Assembly: GCF_005503625.1 (NCBI RefSeq)
Contig: NZ_SCMX01000018.1
Coordinates: 36,225 to 100,224, forward strand
Reading direction: 5' to 3'
Length of the DNA: 64,000 bases
DNA from: Cupriavidus sp. 2SB
GTDB taxonomy: Bacteria > Pseudomonadota > Gammaproteobacteria > Burkholderiales > Burkholderiaceae
This document shows, one piece after another, positions 44,028 to 53,047 of the stretch. Each line of letters begins with the position of its first letter. Within the stretch, counting starts at the first letter, position 1. The position numbers and the translations under genes are program-made. The notes beneath the pieces are model-generated. The model was not told the DNA's origin. It searched no databases and worked only from the letters and a program-made list of their open reading frames with translations.

Positions 44028-45203
44028 ATGGAGTATCGAACTGTGGATAGTACGAGCGTTGGCGGTACGGACAGTGTCTGGCCGAAATCAGAGCGGGGCG
44101 AAGGTCTTGTCGCCGCATTGGCACTTGCCATTTCGATGGGCTTTGGCCGTTTTGCCTTCACCGGGATGTATCCCTTGATGGTCCGGGACGGCGTCGTGAG
44201 TGTGTCCACGGGTTCCGTGGCCGCCTCCGCGAACTACGCGGGATACCTGGTCGGCGCGTTGTTGGCGAGCCGGATACCGCATCGGAACGCCGGCCGATGC
44301 GCCCAACTCGCTCTCATAGCTACCACGGTTTGTATCGCGATCCTTGCCCTGGCAATGCCGCCAGAGATATTGGCGTTTGTCCGCTTCATCGCAGGAATCG
44401 CAAGCGCATTGGGACTGATTTGCTCCGCGGTATGGCTACTTCAGGTGCGCGCACGTCATCACGGCTCACCCTTGATGTTCTCCGGAGTCGGACTTGGCAT
44501 TCTGATATCTGCGGAATTGATTGCACTGGGAAACGTCGAGCGCTGGCATAGTTCGTACATCTGGTGGGTACTGGCCGCGGGCGCCGTCGTTTTGCTGGTT
44601 CCCGCATGGCGCCCCCTTCGCCTTGCCGCCATCACCCAGCACGATGTCAAATCCGATACGGCTCCCGTGGAGCGCCATCTGCTTACCCCCGGCGTCCTGA
44701 TAGCAAGTTACGGGCTTGCCGGCTTCGGATACATCATTACAGCAACCTATCTGCCATTGTTCGTTCGCGATGCGTTGGGAAGCATTGACCCCGTGCATGT
44801 GTGGGCCGCCTTTGGCTTGGGTGCGGCCCCATCTTGCTTTCTTTGGCACGCATTACACGAGCGCCTCGGTACACGGCGGTCCCTGCAGTTGAATCTCCTG
44901 ATCCAGGCCGTAGGGGTGGCTCTTCCCGTCGTCAGCCATTCTGCGGCGGGGTATCTCGCCAGCGCTCTGCTCGTCGGGGGCACATTCATGGGCACCGTAA
45001 CGATTGTCATGCCAGCGGCGAAACGTGTCGCTCACACAGTGAAGTTCAATTTATTCGCCGTCATGACAGCGGCATACGGGGTTGGGCAGATACTCGGCCC
45101 CATCGCGTCCTCCTGGTTGGTACACGCCGGTCATGGGTTCAATCCGTCGCTAGAAATGGCCGCCTTTTCGCTTGTGGTTGCAGCAATCGTATGCCTCCTA
45201 TAG
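44028..45203 (+). CDS. YbfB/YjiJ-family MFS transporter
   Basis: A 391-residue, twelve-helix MFS protein. The opening LALAISMGFGRFAFTGMYPLMV is diagnostic for the YbfB/YjiJ family. Further typical loops are SANYAGYLVGALLASRI and YGVGQILGPIASSWLV. ATG at 44028 is taken; TTG at 44004 is in frame without support. It lies 45 bp after the exported crotonase gene and could be cotranscribed with it. Substrates of this family are poorly known. It converges with a GlxA-type regulator 7 bp away. Confidence 0.88.
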   Translation: MEYRTVDSTSVGGTDSVWPKSERGEGLVAALALAISMGFGRFAFTGMYPLMVRDGVVSVSTGSVAASANYAGYLVGALLASRIPHRNAGRCAQLALIATTVCIAILALAMPPEILAFVRFIAGIASALGLICSAVWLLQVRARHHGSPLMFSGVGLGILISAELIALGNVERWHSSYIWWVLAAGAVVLLVPAWRPLRLAAITQHDVKSDTAPVERHLLTPGVLIASYGLAGFGYIITATYLPLFVRDALGSIDPVHVWAAFGLGAAPSCFLWHALHERLGTRRSLQLNLLIQAVGVALPVVSHSAAGYLASALLVGGTFMGTVTIVMPAAKRVAHTVKFNLFAVMTAAYGVGQILGPIASSWLVHAGHGFNPSLEMAAFSLVVAAIVCLL

Positions 45204-45210
45204 CAGGCAA

Positions 45211-46200
45211 TCAGCAATTCTTCACAAGCTTGGGAACGGAAAAATTGGCCCGGTACTCCTGAGGCGATACACCGAATCTCCGTTGAAATGTCTTTCTCAT
45301 ATTGTGTGGATCACCGAATCCACACTCGTATGAGATACGCTTCAGCGGGAGAGCACCGTTCTCCAGCATGCTACGGGCCGCATCCACGCGGGCGCTCTCG
45401 ACAAACGCCGCCGGCGTCATCTTGGCGTCCCGAGCAAAAATTCGCGAGAAATTACGCGGACTCATCTTCGCCACCGCGGCAAGGACTGGGACACTGAGAT
45501 CCGATGCCAGATTGGACAACACATAGTCCTGAACTTGTGCCACCGGCGAGTTCGGCTCGGCATAAGGTGTCAGGTACGGGCTGAACTGGGACTGCCCACC
45601 GGCGCGTTGTGTGAATACGACGAGCCGCTTGGCTACGTTCAAAGCCAGTTCGCTACCGTGATCCTGTGCCAGCAGAAACAAGGAAAGGTCGATACCTGCT
45701 GTCACACCTGCGGACGTGTAGAGCTGTCCATCCTGAACGAAGATCCGATCAGCATCCACCGAAGCGGTCGGGCAAAGGTCAGCCAGCGCGTGAGCGTCAT
45801 TCCAATGCGTTGTTACATGCCGGCCACCGAGCAGCCCTGCCCGGGCGAGAGCGAAGGCGCCATTGCAGATTGACCCGAATCGACGCGATGCAGCGCTAAC
45901 TGCGCGCAGCCATTCGTAGATTGCGTCGTCCCAAATCATCTCAGGAAGAGATGGGCCACCGGCTGTCAATAGCAAGTCGTAGCCAGGCGATTCCCCACGA
46001 GACTCGCCATATGCTCGATGAGCCTTCACTAACAGACCGTTAGAGCAAGCGATCAGTCCGGGTTCTGTACCCACCACCTCAATAAGGTATCCAGCCTCCT
46101 TTGGAAGGAAGCGATTGGCTTCAGCAAACACGTCCAGAGGCCCGCTGACGTCAAGCGCCTGCACACCAGGAAAGATCAATAGCGCAACAGTCTTTGTCAT
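45211..46200 (-). CDS. GlxA-family regulator (DJ-1/PfpI domain plus AraC HTH)
   Basis: A 329-residue regulator. Residues about 1-190 are a class I glutamine amidotransferase-like (DJ-1/PfpI) domain: LLIFPGVQALDVSGPLDVF, then LLTAGGPS and SICNGAFALARAGLL with the nucleophile-elbow Cys. The C-terminal AraC domain has LAAVAKMSPRNFSRIFARD and GFGDPHNMRKTFQRRFGVSPQEYR. Such regulators control amino-acid or betaine catabolism. It is divergent from the M24 peptidase gene. Confidence 0.92.
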   Translation of the reverse strand: MTKTVALLIFPGVQALDVSGPLDVFAEANRFLPKEAGYLIEVVGTEPGLIACSNGLLVKAHRAYGESRGESPGYDLLLTAGGPSLPEMIWDDAIYEWLRAVSAASRRFGSICNGAFALARAGLLGGRHVTTHWNDAHALADLCPTASVDADRIFVQDGQLYTSAGVTAGIDLSLFLLAQDHGSELALNVAKRLVVFTQRAGGQSQFSPYLTPYAEPNSPVAQVQDYVLSNLASDLSVPVLAAVAKMSPRNFSRIFARDAKMTPAAFVESARVDAARSMLENGALPLKRISYECGFGDPHNMRKTFQRRFGVSPQEYRANFSVPKLVKNC

Positions 46201-46500
46201 AAACGGGCGATCACCGAGCGCGCTCTTCGCAGTTCATAAAGGCTTCAACGATAGCCGGAAAGCACCCTCTCGTGTCAGCCGAGCTTCGCGCGCTTCTCGC
46301 CCTATTTCCCGGATGGCCGGATCATCCTTCAATTTGGCACAGAAATCCCACCGCCCCCACACGGTGTGCCCCGGTGGCCGAAAAACACCCGCGTTCGTCT
46401 TTTTGATACGGGGGAATAGACGTGCCGATCGCACGTCGGCATACAACAATCTTGCCAGGCTGCGGAACAGTTCCCTAGCCCTTCACAAAAGGAAATCAAA
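46201..46500. other. Divergent control region between GlxA-type and M24 genes
   Basis: A 300-bp gap holding a 19-bp dyad (46419-46437) and the ribosome-binding site of the M24 gene (AAGGAAATC). A minus-strand frame of 71 codons here starts with TTG and has no recognisable content. Confidence 0.45.
46419..46437. promoter_or_regulatory. Dyad upstream of the M24 gene
   Basis: GACGTGC-CGATC-GCACGTC: perfect 7-bp arms with a 5-bp spacer, 64 bp before the M24 start. The core GTGC-CGATC-GCAC resembles the palindrome at 57660-57677 (GTGCGATCGCAC). Confidence 0.4.
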
Positions 46501-47187
46501 ATGAGTGCAGTTCCCGCATCGGTTGCCGAGCGAGTAGGCCCGGCTTTCTCGGTTGACGGCATGTTGATGGCCCGAAACAAGACACGTGAAGCGATCGCCG
46601 AGATTGCCGCCCGTGTGGCGCCGGGCATGGTCGAGGAGGACGCAGTCGAAATGGCCAAGCGAGTCATGCTGGATGCGGGTCTGGCACTGAGCTGGCATCC
46701 GACGCGGGTCAGATTCGGCCGCAACACCATCAAACCGATGAAGCAGGCCTCCGAGCCCGGCGTCATCCTTCAGGAAAATGACATCTTCTTTATCGACATT
46801 GCTCCCCGGGTGAACGCGTGGGAAGGCGATGGCGGCGCATCGTTCGTCGTGGGTCAAAACGATCAATATGAGCGTTGTGCCAAGGACGCGGAATTGTTGT
46901 TCCATGAGGTGCGTGGCATCTGGAAGCAACGCCGCCTGACCGGCCAAGCGCTCTACGCGGAGGCCGAACGCATCGCCAAATCCATGGGGTGGGAGCTGAA
47001 CTTTGATCTGCCAGGTCATCGTGTGTCGGATTTCCCGCATGCCACCATCCATACCGGATCGCTGGCCGACTTCGAAGCCACACCCTCGGCCATGCGCTGG
47101 ATCCTGGAGATTCATGTCCGCGACCCGGAAAAGCGCTTCGGCGCGTTCTTCGAAGATATGCTCCTTGAAGACGAAGACTATCTATAA
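46501..47187 (+). CDS. M24-family (aminopeptidase P-like) metallopeptidase homologue
   Basis: A 228-residue single-domain protein with the pita-bread fold. Candidate metal ligands are Asp in FFIDIAPRV and Asp in WEGDGGA, His in DLPGHRVSD, Glu in ILEIHVRDP and Glu in the C-terminal FEDMLLED. It lacks the N-terminal domain of creatinase and prolidase, so it matches the short M24 group. ATG at 46501 has AAGGAAATC. The neighbouring D-cysteine desulfhydrase homologue and GlxA-type regulator hint at amino-acid or dipeptide catabolism, but this is inference. Confidence 0.87.
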   Translation: MSAVPASVAERVGPAFSVDGMLMARNKTREAIAEIAARVAPGMVEEDAVEMAKRVMLDAGLALSWHPTRVRFGRNTIKPMKQASEPGVILQENDIFFIDIAPRVNAWEGDGGASFVVGQNDQYERCAKDAELLFHEVRGIWKQRRLTGQALYAEAERIAKSMGWELNFDLPGHRVSDFPHATIHTGSLADFEATPSAMRWILEIHVRDPEKRFGAFFEDMLLEDEDYL

Positions 47188-47404
47188 GCTCCTTCTCGCG
47201 CAGAGAAACTGAGGCAGAGGCACGTCGCGGTGGAATAGCTGCGACGAGCCTCCATCATGCGCATCACAAGAAGAGATACTTGCTTTCTTTTGGCGTAATG
47301 GATCGCGATTCTCTGACAATTGCTTCCTTGCATCCGCTACTCTCCGTCCGGGGACCGCGATCTGCAAGTAGCCCACAGCTCCAGCGCCACGCAGCAAACT
47401 TCAG

Positions 47405-48439
47405 ATGACAACACCGCCACCCGTCCAAGAGGCTCTCAAGTCGATTCCACGTGTCAGCCTGTTGGACCGACCGACACCGCTACGACGACTTCACCGTATC
47501 GAAGCCGTGCTGGGGACCGGTCACGGGGTGGGCATCTACGTCAAGCGAGACGACAACGGAGAGCTGGCGGGAGGGGGCAACAAGCTTCGAAAGCTCGAGT
47601 TTCTCTTGGGCGACGCGCTCTCCCAGCACGCGAAATCAATCTTGACGGTAGGCGGTCTGCAGTCAAATCACGCCCGCTTAACCGCCGCCGCATGCGTGCG
47701 GCTCGGCTTGCATTGCGAACTCTTCCTCGGTAGAGCGGTGGCCCGGTTCGACCACGACTACGAACAAAGCGGCAACATACTATTGGACAAGCTCTTGGGA
47801 GCCCGGCTCCACATGCTCCCAGCGGGAACGGACCCCTTTGCAGCAGCGCTGGAACGTGCGCGTCAGCTTGAAGCCGACGGTTCCAGAGCGTATGTCATCC
47901 CGTCCGGCGGCTCCACGCCGCTCGGAAGTCTTGGGTATGTCGAATGCGCCATCGAGATCGCGAGCCAGGAACGCGATCTCGCACTGCAATTCGACGCCAT
48001 CTATGTCCCCAACGGAAGTTCGGGCACCCATGCTGGCCTGGCCGCCGGCTTCCATGCCCTAGGTCGCTCGAATACGCTAGTCCGCTCGTTCTCGGTCCTT
48101 GCAGAACGCGACACCACGATGCGCCGCACACATGAACTGGCCGAAGGCGCACTGCATCTCCTTGGTCTTCCCGCATCGATGCCCTTTGAAAGTGTCGATG
48201 TCGACGGGTCGCAAAGAGGGGCGGCTTACGGTGCGGCAACAGACAGCATGAAGGCGGCCGTTCACCTCGTGGCAGCCGAGGAGGCCCTCTTCCTCGACCC
48301 GGTTTATTCAGGAAAGGCCTTCGCCGGCATGCTGGCAGATATCGCCAACGGTCGCTACAGACGCGGCCAGAACGTACTCTTCGTCATGACGGGGGGCACG
48401 CCCGGCCTCTACGCCTATCGCAGCGAGTTCATTTCCTGA
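47405..48439 (+). CDS. D-cysteine desulfhydrase/ACC deaminase-family PLP enzyme
   Basis: A 344-residue fold-type II PLP enzyme. The cofactor Lys lies in GGGNKLRKLEFLLG; VGGLQSNHARLTAAA is the substrate loop shared by ACC deaminase and DcyD; the phosphate loop is PNGSSGTHAGLAAG; and MTGGTPGLYAY is the typical end. The likely reaction is alpha,beta-elimination on a D-amino acid, giving pyruvate, ammonia and sulfide with D-cysteine. ATG at 47405 has no clear ribosome-binding site. It follows the M24 gene by 217 bp on the same strand. Confidence 0.9.
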   Translation: MTTPPPVQEALKSIPRVSLLDRPTPLRRLHRIEAVLGTGHGVGIYVKRDDNGELAGGGNKLRKLEFLLGDALSQHAKSILTVGGLQSNHARLTAAACVRLGLHCELFLGRAVARFDHDYEQSGNILLDKLLGARLHMLPAGTDPFAAALERARQLEADGSRAYVIPSGGSTPLGSLGYVECAIEIASQERDLALQFDAIYVPNGSSGTHAGLAAGFHALGRSNTLVRSFSVLAERDTTMRRTHELAEGALHLLGLPASMPFESVDVDGSQRGAAYGAATDSMKAAVHLVAAEEALFLDPVYSGKAFAGMLADIANGRYRRGQNVLFVMTGGTPGLYAYRSEFIS

Positions 48440-48522
48440 TTCTCTCGGCTCGATGACAAGATGCCTGCTCCCGATCCGTGGACCCCTTGGTTCATCCCAG
48501 CAGCTTGGTCGCGGCGCCAAAC

Positions 48523-48561
48523 AAAAAAGCCGGCCGCCAGAGACCACTGGCTAAGCCGGCT
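48523..48561 (-). terminator. Rho-independent terminator of the wrbA2/NTF2-like operon
   Basis: Read on the minus strand: AGCCGGC, inner stem GCCAG/CTGGC, GCCGGCT, then six T (48523-48528). It lies 47 bp past the NTF2-like stop (48608), on the same strand. Confidence 0.85.
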
Positions 48562-48607
48562 AAACGGAGAGACGGAGAGACGGTTGTCCTTCTCACGACA
48601 CCTCGGC

Positions 48608-48997
48608 TTATTCCTCGATGTGCGTGTAGAGCTTGTTGACGATGAGCCAGATGCCATCGACTTTGAGTAGCGAAAGGAAGTCGTAGTAGTTGTTTTCCGC
48701 GACCTTCACTCTCACCTTAGCCGACGCCATCTTTCCCACGACCTCTACCGACAGGATGGACATGCCGTAGGGATCATTGCGTGTCGCAGGACTTTCGCGG
48801 CTGGCAACGCCGTCGAGGTAGGCGCTCAGGGTCTTCTGAACAATCTCGCCGCGGACTTCGGCGAACAGAAGTGCTGCGGGATGAAAGGTGGAGCGTAGCG
48901 CGCCAACATCACCATCATAGATCGCATCCAGGTATGTCTGAAGTTGCTGCAGAATCTGTTGATGCGCGCCGTCCACCGGCGATTGAGGTGCAGTCAT
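48608..48997 (-). CDS. NTF2-like/SnoaL-type small protein
   Basis: A 129-residue cone-shaped NTF2-like protein. It opens with ILQQLQTYLDAIYDGDVGALRSTFHPAALLF (shortened), the family's first helices, and ends with DFLSLLKVDGIWLIVNKLYTHIE. Proteins of this type act as ketosteroid-isomerase-like enzymes or ligand binders. ATG at 48997 has a strong AAGGAGAAC. It lies 48 bp downstream of the second wrbA on the same strand and ends before a strong terminator, so the two form an operon. No catalytic residues are decisive. Confidence 0.88.
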   Translation of the reverse strand: MTAPQSPVDGAHQQILQQLQTYLDAIYDGDVGALRSTFHPAALLFAEVRGEIVQKTLSAYLDGVASRESPATRNDPYGMSILSVEVVGKMASAKVRVKVAENNYYDFLSLLKVDGIWLIVNKLYTHIEE

Positions 48998-49045
48998 GAT
49001 GTTCTCCTTGTTAAGCCAGCAAATCGGTGAAGGACGTGCATTCGA

Positions 49046-49660
49046 TCATTGGCTTCTTCCGCGCAGCAGCGCGTTCGTGACTTCCGCAATGTGGCGGCCC
49101 TGGAAGCGAGCACCGTCAAGTTCGTTCTGGCTGGGCTGGCGCGAACCATCCGCGCCAGCCAGCGTGCTCGCACCGTACGGAGCACCGCCCGTCACCTCGT
49201 CCATGCGAGTAAGCCCGCCGAAAGCGTACGGCAGTCCCACAGTAATCATGCCGTGATGCATCATGCTGGTGAGGATGGAAAACAGTGTCGTTTCGACGCC
49301 CCCGTGTTGGCTGGCGGTAGAGACGAAGGCCCCACCTACCTTTCCGATCAGCTTGCCCTGAGCCCACAAGCCACCCGTCTGATCCATGAAGTTGGCTACC
49401 TGAGCCGACACGCGACCAAAGCGCGTCGGGCTACCGATCAGGATTGCGTCGTAGTCAGCGAGCTCATCGGGCGTAGCAATCGATGCCGCTTGATCAAGCT
49501 TTGCGCCGGCCTTTTCGGCCACGTCCCTCGGCATAAGGTCCGGCACACGCTTTACAGTGGCCTCGGCCCCCGCGCTGCGGGCCCCTTCGGCAATCGCGTT
49601 CGCGAGGTGCTCCGTATGGCCGTAGGTGGAGTAGTACAGCACCAGAACTTTGGCTTTCAT
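49046..49660 (-). CDS. wrbA: WrbA-type NAD(P)H:quinone oxidoreductase (paralogue)
   Basis: A 204-residue FMN protein with the same architecture as the gene at 40060, and the majority of residues identical by eye: [50 protein letters not shown] and the C-terminal [15 protein letters not shown] at 49660 has AGGAACAGG. The frame stays open to 50050, including an ATG at 49741 that would add 27 residues of an amphipathic helix; that start has no ribosome-binding site. It forms an operon with the NTF2-like gene. Confidence 0.94.
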   Translation of the reverse strand: MKAKVLVLYYSTYGHTEHLANAIAEGARSAGAEATVKRVPDLMPRDVAEKAGAKLDQAASIATPDELADYDAILIGSPTRFGRVSAQVANFMDQTGGLWAQGKLIGKVGGAFVSTASQHGGVETTLFSILTSMMHHGMITVGLPYAFGGLTRMDEVTGGAPYGASTLAGADGSRQPSQNELDGARFQGRHIAEVTNALLRGRSQ

Positions 49661-50187
49661 TTCCTGTTCCTTTATGACGTCGTTTGCTGCGCTTGCCTGG
49701 TTCAACCCTGCGGCAAGCAATCGCTTGATGGCGTTAAACATGTTGGTTTCAATCGGTGACGCACCATTGCGTCGTCGGAGTGCAATGTAGGCGCGGGGCA
49801 ATCGCAGATAAACCTCGCAGCCGGAACATGACTGCATACACGATGTAACAAGCTGGCCGACGCACCAGATCAAGGCACTGTCAATCCATCGGAACAAATG
49901 ATTTGCGGCGGACCCGGATGATCCGCGGACGTGGATTGCAGACAATTGCGAGCATCCACCCGTCACGTTGTCCGCACAGGAGCACGGGTGCCTTTCATCC
50001 GCAGACCGATCCAACATGACATCCAACGCATCAGAATTTCCGTGCAGCACGCGAGATCACTGGGCCGATGAGTTGCCCCGTGGACTTTGGCTTGACGCCG
50101 CTGAACTCGACGAACTCCCCTACACCTTCATCTGGAGGGCAAACCCCCATTCATTCGTTCACACGCCGCAAGCGGAAGGAGGCAGCG
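49661..50187. other. Divergent region between wrbA2 and LLM genes
   Basis: 527 bp without a recognised gene. On the minus strand it is open in frame with wrbA2, but the codons are unlike any family. The right edge holds a very strong ribosome-binding site for the LLM gene (GGAAGGAGG). No palindrome of note was seen. Confidence 0.4.
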
Positions 50188-51165
50188 ATGCTGACGCCCG
50201 CCACTGATAGACTGCCGCAGACGAACCCGGGGTATTCACGCATGTTTGCACCAGGGCGTCTGACGCTCGGCATACTGTTCGCGATAGAGTCATATCTCGG
50301 GGACGCGCCGACGATGACAGACCAGATTCGGCTAGCCAGGCAGGCGGAACAGGCAGGTTTTGCCGCTCTCGGTGTCCGCGACGTACCGCTGCGCGACCCC
50401 TCGTTTGGTGATCTCGGCCAGATCTACGACCCATGGACCTGGCTCGGATACGTAGCGGGACAAACATCCTCGATCGCACTCTTCACCGCAGCGATCGTGC
50501 TGCCGCTGCGCCATCCGCTGCATACTGCCAAGTCGGCAGCGAGCATTGATCGGCTGACCGGGGGCCGCCTGGTTCTGGGCATTGCCTCGGGCGATCGCGC
50601 CGTTGAGTTCCCCGCTTTTGGCGTCGAACACGCTCAGCGGGGCGTACTGTTTCGGGAACAGGTCGCCTATCTTGAAACGGTTTGGGGCAACAACTATCCG
50701 AAGATCGAGAGTCCGTACGGCGCGCTCCATGACGCAGACGTGGTTCCCAAGCCAGTGGCTCGTCGGCCTCCGTTGATCGTCACTGGACATAGCCAGCAAT
50801 CCATCGATTGGATTGCACGCAAAGCGGACGGGTGGATTACCTACCCCCGCCGAGTGGACCTGCAAGTAGAACTGATCAGACAGTGGCACGACACAGTTGA
50901 GTCAGTGTTACCAGGCTCATTCAAACCGTTCGCGCAGCCGTATCACATCGACCTGACCGCCGATCCCGACGTTTCGCCCACGCCAATCCACGGCGGGCAT
51001 CGACTCGGGCGTAGCTGGCTGATGCGTCATCTGGAGGCGCTTGAACGTGCGGGCGCCAACCACATCCTTTTCAATCTCAAATATGGCAGCCGTCCTGCGG
51101 AAGCCGTTCTGGATGAGATCGCCACTCACGTCGTTCCTCGCTTCCCCGCACTCGGAATCGCTTGA
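50188..51165 (+). CDS. LLM-class flavin oxidoreductase (BA3436-type)
   Basis: A 325-residue luciferase-like TIM-barrel flavoenzyme. The stretch PGYSRMFAPGRLTLGILF, VRDVPLRDPSFGDLGQIYDPW and LPLRHPLHTAKSAASIDRLTGGRLVLGIASGDR (shortened) marks the family annotated as BA3436-type luciferase-like oxidoreductases. ATG at 50188 is supported by AAGGAGG; a start at 50068 adds an unconserved leader. It is divergent from the wrbA2 operon, pairing two flavoproteins, and has a strong terminator at 51275. The substrate is unknown. Confidence 0.93.
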   Translation: MLTPATDRLPQTNPGYSRMFAPGRLTLGILFAIESYLGDAPTMTDQIRLARQAEQAGFAALGVRDVPLRDPSFGDLGQIYDPWTWLGYVAGQTSSIALFTAAIVLPLRHPLHTAKSAASIDRLTGGRLVLGIASGDRAVEFPAFGVEHAQRGVLFREQVAYLETVWGNNYPKIESPYGALHDADVVPKPVARRPPLIVTGHSQQSIDWIARKADGWITYPRRVDLQVELIRQWHDTVESVLPGSFKPFAQPYHIDLTADPDVSPTPIHGGHRLGRSWLMRHLEALERAGANHILFNLKYGSRPAEAVLDEIATHVVPRFPALGIA

Positions 51166-51274
51166 TGGGATAGGACTGATCCAGGGCGAACAGTTATCTG
51201 TCCAAGTGATGGCGAGCATCGCCTGGCTCGAAAGCCTCGAAGTGACTTAGCATCATAGACGCTCTTCTGAAGTG

Positions 51275-51321
51275 GCCCGCCGCAATGTGAGGGTTAGTTT
51301 TCGCGGCGGGCGCCTTTTTTT
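51275..51321 (+). terminator. Rho-independent terminator after the LLM gene
   Basis: GCCCGCCGC (51275-51283) pairs with GCGGCGGGC (51303-51311), 19-base loop, then GCC and seven T. It lies 110 bp beyond the LLM stop and just before the end of the convergent DsbA-like gene. Confidence 0.85.
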
Positions 51322-51323
51322 GA

Positions 51324-51974
51324 TCAGGCGACCGATCGAATGGCGTCGAGCACGTGATCAAGTTGCATTGCAACGGCCTCCACTGAAGCATAGCCCGCTA
51401 CTACCTGATAGAGCTTATCCCCGTCCTGAAGCGCCAGGGTTGGGAAACTCGTCACTCCCCAGCGACGAGCAGTGCGAAAGTCAGCAGCCGTTTCCTCGAT
51501 AGCATTCGCACTGTTCCATGCTGTCAGAAATGCGCTCGCTTCAACCTCGATACTTTGCTTTGCCACCGCCTTGGCTACCACCTCAGCGAGAACGTGACCA
51601 TTTGTCGTATCAAGACCATCGACATAGAACGCGTGCTGGAGGGCGCGAAACACAGCCAGTAAATCTGTGCCCGGAAAGAGCCGACGGGCAGTCACCACAG
51701 CCCTGCATACTGGCTCGGTGTCATAGACGAAACCCTCGCGAGCCATGAGAGCTTCGCGATTGAACGTCAACCCACTGGCCTTTTCGACGCGCGTCCAGTG
51801 TTGCAGGCGAAAACGCTTGCCAGCGTCATCAAGAACGTCAGTCGCTCCTGCACGAATGCCGCCCACCACGATGCGCAAAGGCAGTTGAGGGTTTCGACGT
51901 TGCAGAAGAGTCAGTTCCTTTCCGAACCCATAGCACCAGGAGCACATCGGATCGCCAATATAGATCAGTTCCAT
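51324..51974 (-). CDS. Cytosolic DsbA-family thiol oxidoreductase
   Basis: A 216-residue thioredoxin-fold protein of the DsbA type with the large helical insert. The active site is Cys11-Ser-Trp-Cys14 in DPMCSWCYGFG, and the cis-Pro loop is GVTSFPTLAL. No signal peptide precedes the first strand (MELIYIGDPM), so it should be cytosolic, like the FrnE/HCCA-isomerase-like members. These act in disulfide exchange or glutathione-linked isomerisation. ATG at 51974; convergent with the LLM gene and divergent from LysR at 52128. Confidence 0.9.
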   Translation of the reverse strand: MELIYIGDPMCSWCYGFGKELTLLQRRNPQLPLRIVVGGIRAGATDVLDDAGKRFRLQHWTRVEKASGLTFNREALMAREGFVYDTEPVCRAVVTARRLFPGTDLLAVFRALQHAFYVDGLDTTNGHVLAEVVAKAVAKQSIEVEASAFLTAWNSANAIEETAADFRTARRWGVTSFPTLALQDGDKLYQVVAGYASVEAVAMQLDHVLDAIRSVA

Positions 51975-52127
51975 TTGTTGCCTTGTTTAAATGATGTCCC
52001 GGGCGAGCGTGCGCCCCGAGATGCGTTTCACTACAATGTCCAACCACCGACGCACAGATTCTGTCGGCATTAAAGCTGGCATTGAAGAACACACCACCAA
52101 TAACAGTCATTACACGGTGTCAAAACC

Positions 52128-53039
52128 ATGAAGCGTCAGTTCGACGATTTACAACTTGGGAGCATCGAGCTCTTTTGCCTTGCCGCCGAGCTGAGTAGCT
52201 TTACGGCCGCAGCAGTGGCTGCCGGAGTCACGCCGGCCGCGGTGAGCCGCAGCGTCTCACGCCTGGAGGAGCGATTGAACGTCCGCTTGTTTGTGCGTAC
52301 AACACGTCAGATCCGTCTGACTGAAGAAGGTAAGGCGTACTTCGAACAGAGTCGCACAGCGCTCGCGCAACTCGTTGAAGCTGAACGTCAGATCAGCGGA
52401 CAACATGCCACTCCGGCAGGACGCTTGCGGATCAGCCTTCCGACGCCATACGCACACTATCGAATTCTTCCCGTCCTGCCTGAATTCCGGAAACGGTATC
52501 CGGACGTGGAAATCGAAGTCCACATCAGCAATCGCAATGTCGATTTTGCCGACGACACGTATGACATGTCGGTGCGGGGACGGGCCCCCGACGATTCGGC
52601 ACTGATTGCCCGAAAGCTTGAGGATGCAGAACTGGTAGTCGTAGGGACACCCGGCTACCTCAAGCTACGCGGGACACCGAAGTCACCCGACGACTTGCTT
52701 GCACACGATTGCATCCAATTCGAACGACCCAGTAGTGGCCGGCGGATCCCGTGGACGTTTCGCCAGAACAGGGAAGATGTGGACGTGATGACAACCGGCA
52801 CATACGCTGCGTCGGAAGACGTGCTGGGCGGCGCGACGCTGGCTCGTGCCGGCGCCGGGCTATTCCAGACCTATCGATTCGTGGTCGAGGATGATCTGCG
52901 AAGCGGCGCGCTCGTGGAGGTTCTGAAGGACTTCGGGGGAAGCTCGAGACCTTTCATGCTCCTGTACCCGCACGCACGGCATATGTCGCGTCGCGTGCGG
53001 GCTATGGTTGACTTTCTTATCGAGAAATTTGCCCCGTAG
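52128..53039 (+). CDS. LysR-family transcriptional regulator
   Basis: A 303-residue LysR protein. The helix-turn-helix reads IELFCLAAELSSFTAAAVAAGVTPAAVSRSVSRLEE (shortened), with wing VRTTRQIRLTEEG and effector domain from AGRLRISLPTPYAH. ATG at 52128 lacks a clear ribosome-binding site. It is divergent from the DsbA-like gene and converges, 8 bp apart, on the cupin gene that ends the SDR-RidA-cupin operon. Either is a possible target. Confidence 0.92.
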   Translation: MKRQFDDLQLGSIELFCLAAELSSFTAAAVAAGVTPAAVSRSVSRLEERLNVRLFVRTTRQIRLTEEGKAYFEQSRTALAQLVEAERQISGQHATPAGRLRISLPTPYAHYRILPVLPEFRKRYPDVEIEVHISNRNVDFADDTYDMSVRGRAPDDSALIARKLEDAELVVVGTPGYLKLRGTPKSPDDLLAHDCIQFERPSSGRRIPWTFRQNREDVDVMTTGTYAASEDVLGGATLARAGAGLFQTYRFVVEDDLRSGALVEVLKDFGGSSRPFMLLYPHARHMSRRVRAMVDFLIEKFAP

Positions 53040-53047
53040 CGTCGACC

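Noticed and set aside
46234..46449. A 71-codon minus-strand frame beside the GlxA-type gene
   Set aside because: It starts with TTG without a ribosome-binding site and overlaps the dyad at 46419; no family pattern.
49661..50050. N-terminal extension of the second WrbA
   Set aside because: The in-frame upstream starts lack ribosome-binding sites, while ATG 49660 has AGGAACAGG and matches the paralogue's start.
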